A stretch of DNA of 64,000 bases from Halobacterium hubeiense (GTDB lineage Archaea; Halobacteriota; Halobacteria; Halobacteriales; Halobacteriaceae), in contig NZ_LN831302.1 of the NCBI RefSeq assembly GCF_001488575.1, forward strand, positions 1,674,001 through 1,738,000, given 5' to 3'. This document shows positions 60,582 through 64,000 of the stretch, piece after piece. Each line of letters starts with the position of its first letter. The stretch's first letter is position 1. The position numbers and the translations under genes are program-made. The notes under the pieces are model-generated. The model searched no databases. It had not been told where the DNA came from and saw only the letters and a program-made list of their open reading frames with translations.

Positions 60582-61598
60582 GTGTCCGACACGCAGACGC
60601 TGTTCGCGCTCGTCGCCGGCGCCACCGAGACGGCGGCCATCGACGGCATCAGTGCCGCCGGCGCCGACCCCGCGCTGATGGCGCACACGCCCAGCGCGGA
60701 CGCCGAAATCCTCGCGTACGGCCGGCCCGTGCGAGCGCCGGTCGTCCCCGTCAGTCCCTCCGGCTGCCCGACGCCCGCAGTCGTCACGCGCGCCGCCCGC
60801 GAGCGCGTGGACTTCGAGAGCGTCGTCGTCGATGCCGGCCTCGCAGAGCCCACCGGCGCGCCCACTGTCGACGTCGGTGCGGCGCCCGGCGGGGACGTCC
60901 GCGACCCCGAACCCGTTCCCGACGCCGGAGGCATCTTCGCCGACGCGCGCCGCTTCGGCGCCGACCTCCCCGCCGAGAGGCTCGTCCTCGCGGAGACGAT
61001 TCCCGGCGGCACCACCACCGCGATGGGCGTCCTCGCCGCGCTCGGCGAGCGGCGCGCCGTCTCCTCGTCGCTCCCCGAGAACCCCCTCGAACTCAAGCGC
61101 GAGGTCGTTGACGAGGGCCTCGACGCCAGCGGCCTCGCGCGCGGTGGCCTCGCCGGCCAGCCCACCGACGCGGTCCGGCAGATGGGCGACCCCGTGCTCG
61201 CCGCCGTCTCGGGGCTCGCGGTCGGCGCGCTCGAAGCCGGCACGGACGTACTGCTCGCGGGCGGCACCCAGCTCGCCACCGCGGGCGCGCTCGTCCGCCA
61301 CGCCGGCCTCACCGCGGACCTCGAACTCGCGACCACGTCGTTCGTCGCGGCCGACGACTCCGCGGACGTGCGCGCGCTCGCCTCGGAAAACGACCTCGCG
61401 CTCACCGTCACCGACCCCGGATTCGACGCCCGCGACGACCACCCGGCGATGGCCGCGTACCTCGCCGGCGAAGCCAAGGAGGGCGTCGGGATGGGCGGCG
61501 CGCTCGCGCTCGCCGACGAGGCCGGCGTCGGAATGGACTCCATTCGGGACGCAATCACAGCGGTCTACGACCGGGTGACCGGGGAGGCCGCGCCGTGA
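60582..61598 (+). CDS. CobT-like nicotinate-nucleotide phosphoribosyltransferase family (UPF0284)
   Basis: The 338-residue product starts with GTG ([13 protein letters not shown]). [40 protein letters not shown] and [19 protein letters not shown] are typical of the archaeal branch. CobT activates the lower-ligand base for cobalamin; archaeal members of this branch have an uncertain base substrate. It heads an overlapping string with cbiA, cobO and cbiP. Confidence 0.85.
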   Translation: MSDTQTLFALVAGATETAAIDGISAAGADPALMAHTPSADAEILAYGRPVRAPVVPVSPSGCPTPAVVTRAARERVDFESVVVDAGLAEPTGAPTVDVGAAPGGDVRDPEPVPDAGGIFADARRFGADLPAERLVLAETIPGGTTTAMGVLAALGERRAVSSSLPENPLELKREVVDEGLDASGLARGGLAGQPTDAVRQMGDPVLAAVSGLAVGALEAGTDVLLAGGTQLATAGALVRHAGLTADLELATTSFVAADDSADVRALASENDLALTVTDPGFDARDDHPAMAAYLAGEAKEGVGMGGALALADEAGVGMDSIRDAITAVYDRVTGEAAP

Positions 61599-62893
61599 AG
61601 GGCATTGTCCTCGGCGGCACGGCCTCCGGCGTCGGGAAGACCGTCGCGACGCTGGCGACCCAGCGCGCGCTCGAATCGGCGGGCTACGACCCCCAGCCGG
61701 CGAAGGCCGGCCCGGACTTCATCGACCCGAGCCACCACGAGCCCGTCGCCGGGAAGCCCTCGCGCTCGCTGGACCCGTGGCTGGCCGGTGACGAGGGCGT
61801 GCGCCGGAACTACTACCGCGGCGACGGCGACGTCTGCGTCGTCGAGGGGATGATGGGGCTGTACGACGGAAGCGTCGCCAGCACCGCGGGCGTCGCCGAA
61901 GCGCTGGACCTCCCGGTCGTGCTCGTCGTGGACGCGAGCGCGGGGATGCAGAGCGTCGGCGCGACCGCGCTGGGCTTCCGCGAGTACGCCGCGGAAGCCG
62001 GCTACGACGTGGACGTGGTCGGCGTGCTCGCCCAGCGCGCGCACGGCGGCCGCCACGCCGACGGCGTCCGCGACGCGCTCCCCGACGGCGTCGCGTACCT
62101 CGGCCGGATTCCGCCCAGCGACGGCCTCGACGTCCCGGACCGCCACCTCGGCCTCCTGATGGGCGACGAGGCGTCCGTGGATGCGGCGGCCGTGGACGCG
62201 GCCGCCGAGCACGTCGATGCCGAACGGATAGTCGAACTCGCTCGCGAGCCGCCGCGACCAGACCCGGAACCGACGCGCGCCGAGACCGGCAAGCGCGTGG
62301 CGGTCGCCGCGGACGCGGCGTTCTGCTTCGAGTACCCGGCGACCCGGGAGCGCCTCCGCGAGCGCGCGGACGTGGTGCCGTTCTCGCCGGTCGCGGGTGA
62401 CGACCTGCCAGACTGCGACGGCGTCTACCTGCCCGGCGGCTACCCCGAACTGCACGCCCGCGCGCTCGCGGACTCCCCGGCGCTCGACTCGCTCGCGGAG
62501 CGGGCGGCCGACGGTCTGCCCGTGCTCGGCGAGTGCGGGGGATTCATCGCGCTCGCGGAGTCACTGACGACGACCGGCGGCGAGACGCACGAGATGGCGG
62601 GCGTGCTCCCGGCGGACGTGACGATGCGCGAGCGCTATCAGGCGCTCGCCCACGTGGAACTCCGGGCTCGCGGCGACGCGCTCACCGCGAGCGCGGGCGA
62701 AACGCTACGCGGGCACGAATTCCACTACTCCGAGGCCGAGGTCGCCGGCGACGCGCGGTTCGCGTTCGACGTCGAGCGCGGCAGCGGCATCACCGACGAG
62801 CGGGACGGACTGACCGAGTACCGAACGCTGGGCACGTACGCCCACGTCCACGCCGACAGCGGCGCCTTCGACGCATTCATCGAGAACCTATGA
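61595..62893 (+). CDS. cbiA: Cobyrinic acid a,c-diamide synthase
   Basis: The 432-residue enzyme has a P-loop [19 protein letters not shown] (about 9-27), [22 protein letters not shown] and a class I glutamine amidotransferase part with [13 protein letters not shown] (catalytic Cys about 312) and FHYSEAEV (His). It amidates the a and c side chains with glutamine and ATP. It starts with GTG overlapping the previous stop and ends in an ATGA overlap. Confidence 0.96.
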   Translation: MKGIVLGGTASGVGKTVATLATQRALESAGYDPQPAKAGPDFIDPSHHEPVAGKPSRSLDPWLAGDEGVRRNYYRGDGDVCVVEGMMGLYDGSVASTAGVAEALDLPVVLVVDASAGMQSVGATALGFREYAAEAGYDVDVVGVLAQRAHGGRHADGVRDALPDGVAYLGRIPPSDGLDVPDRHLGLLMGDEASVDAAAVDAAAEHVDAERIVELAREPPRPDPEPTRAETGKRVAVAADAAFCFEYPATRERLRERADVVPFSPVAGDDLPDCDGVYLPGGYPELHARALADSPALDSLAERAADGLPVLGECGGFIALAESLTTTGGETHEMAGVLPADVTMRERYQALAHVELRARGDALTASAGETLRGHEFHYSEAEVAGDARFAFDVERGSGITDERDGLTEYRTLGTYAHVHADSGAFDAFIENL

Positions 62894-63585
62894 CCGACCA
62901 AACCGACGACAGCGACGAGCAGGCCGACCAGCACGCGCGAACACCCGGGAAGGGCCGGACGCCGACCGCGCGCGAGATTACGCCGACCGCGCCCGAGGAG
63001 TTCGGGCTCGTGCAGGTCTGGTGGGGCGACGGCAAGGGCAAGACCACCGCGGCGCTCGGGATGGGGTTCCGGGCGGCCGGCCACGGCCACCGCGTCCACC
63101 TCCTCCAGTTCATGAAGGGCGGCACCGCCAGCGTCGAGGACGTCCGCGGCGAGTACAACGCCATCGCCGAGATGCCCGGGTTCACGTACGAGAACTCCGG
63201 GCACTACGGCTGGCACGGCTTCCTCGACGGGAGCGACGACGACGAACACCGGGCTCGCGCGCAGGGCGGCCTCGCCCGTGCCCGCGACCTCGTCGACGCC
63301 GCCCACGACACCGACGGCGAACTGCCGCTGGACGGCCCCGCCAACGACGGCGTCCACATGCTGATTCTGGACGAAATCCTGTACGCCGCGAACCGCGGGC
63401 TCGTCGACCCCGAAGACGTGGTTTCGCTCGTCGAGGACAAGCCCGAGAACCTCGAACTCGTGCTGACGGGCGGCCACGACGAACCCGCGTTCGCGACCGA
63501 GCACGCGGACCTCGTGAGCGAGGTGCGCAAGCAGATCCACCCAATCGACGCGGGCCAGCGCGCCCGCAAGGGCACCGAGTACTGA
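62890..63585 (+). CDS. cobO: Corrinoid adenosyltransferase, CobO/CobA type
   Basis: The 231-residue protein has the P-loop [19 protein letters not shown] (about 45-63), [24 protein letters not shown] and ELVLTGG, the CobO/BtuR pattern. It adenosylates cob(I)yrinic acid diamide in the synthetic route. The first 35 residues are acidic and Thr-rich, a haloarchaeal extension. It overlaps cbiA by 4 bases; its final TGA overlaps the next ATG. Confidence 0.95.
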   Translation: MTDQTDDSDEQADQHARTPGKGRTPTAREITPTAPEEFGLVQVWWGDGKGKTTAALGMGFRAAGHGHRVHLLQFMKGGTASVEDVRGEYNAIAEMPGFTYENSGHYGWHGFLDGSDDDEHRARAQGGLARARDLVDAAHDTDGELPLDGPANDGVHMLILDEILYAANRGLVDPEDVVSLVEDKPENLELVLTGGHDEPAFATEHADLVSEVRKQIHPIDAGQRARKGTEY

Positions 63586-64000
63586 TGGCCGACGCCCGCA
63601 CGCTGCTGGTCGCGGGGACGGCCTCCCACGTCGGCAAGAGCACCGTCGCCGCGGGGCTCTGCCGCCACCTCGCGGATTCGGGGGTGTCGGTCGCACCGTT
63701 CAAGGCCCAGAACATGAGCAACAACGCGCGCGCCGTCCCCGCATCAGAGGCGGCGGACGCGCCGTGGGGCGAAATCGGCGTCTCCCAGTACGTGCAAGCG
63801 AGAGCGGCCCGCGTCCCCGCGACCACGGACCACAACCCCGCGCTCCTGAAGCCCCGCGGGGACGCCGAGAGCCAGCTCGTCCTCGACGGGCAGGCGGCCG
63901 GACACTATGCCGCCGGCGACTACTACGACCAACACTGGGACGACGCCCGCGAGACCGCGGAAGCCGCCCACCAGCGGCTCGCCGCCGACCACGACGTGAT
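63585..64000 (+). CDS. cbiP: Adenosylcobyric acid synthase, 3'-partial
   Basis: Only the first 138 residues are present. The start [20 protein letters not shown] is the P-loop, followed by [13 protein letters not shown] and [20 protein letters not shown] and [17 protein letters not shown]. These are CbiP/CobQ signatures. The enzyme amidates side chains b, d, e and g with glutamine. The reading frame is open to the end of the window. Confidence 0.95.
   Translation, partial: MADARTLLVAGTASHVGKSTVAAGLCRHLADSGVSVAPFKAQNMSNNARAVPASEAADAPWGEIGVSQYVQARAARVPATTDHNPALLKPRGDAESQLVLDGQAAGHYAAGDYYDQHWDDARETAEAAHQRLAADHDV

Overview
The window is chromosomal DNA of an extremely halophilic archaeon, most like Halobacterium. 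Evidence is the high G+C, proteins rich in Asp and Glu, the dodecin, promoters with a TATA element about 25-30 bases before start codons (leaderless style), and gene sets such as CofD, deoxyhypusine synthase, ribosomal S17e and an archaeal-type cobalamin locus. Genes are dense and often overlap by ATGA or GTGA.

Layout. 0-6 kb: two membrane proteins, dodecin, an IscA-like carrier, hisD, a soluble taxis transducer and a membrane-anchored M23-like protein. 6.1-13.8 kb: an island of visibly lower G+C bounded by a 45-base direct repeat (43/45 identical). It carries an FmdE-like protein, a P1B metal ATPase with a separate HMA chaperone, two winged-helix regulators, and an ApbE / b-type membrane protein / type-3-repeat module. 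13.8-14.5 kb: a dense block of hairpins ending in a 52-base structural tandem repeat that looks like an undescribed RNA. 14.5-20 kb: D-2-hydroxyacid dehydrogenase, asd, rps17e, a pair of inverted 100-base elements with compensatory stem changes, deoxyhypusine synthase and a HicAB pair. 20-24 kb: a translationally coupled cofD / dus-like / citG-like / DUF447 cluster and a lipoprotein. 24-30.5 kb: HD phosphohydrolase, amidohydrolase, UspA, BirA, and a CHAT/caspase-like protein convergent with a 44-residue membrane peptide. 30.7-39.8 kb: propionyl/acetyl-CoA carboxylase (pccA, pccX, pccB), two NSS transporters, sucCD. 40-43.8 kb: zinc ribbon, orphan DNA methyltransferase, tRNA-Val(CAC) with a nearby partial copy of its 3' end, PduO, glutaredoxin, a tRNA-binding-domain protein and a winged-helix regulator.

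43.9-64 kb is the cobalamin (B12) region: cbiT-L-F-G-H1-H2, a ferredoxin, a degenerate LAGLIDADG-like protein, a CbiX-ferredoxin fusion and a DUF3209 protein; then divergent ChlI/ChlD and cobN with cbiC and cbiE; then a CbiX paralogue, and the corrinoid late steps CobT-like, CbiA, CobO and CbiP (cut by the window end). Both an early cobalt-insertion enzyme (CbiX) and a late one (CobN with ChlID) are encoded, while no CbiD or CbiJ is visible. BirA fits with the biotinylated carboxylase, and CobO/PduO supply adenosylcobalamin.

The strongest candidates for something new are the 52-base hairpin array (14143-14417) and the covarying inverted pair (18041-18349). Next are the CHAT protein with its membrane peptide, and palindromic repeats that have become part of two coding regions.
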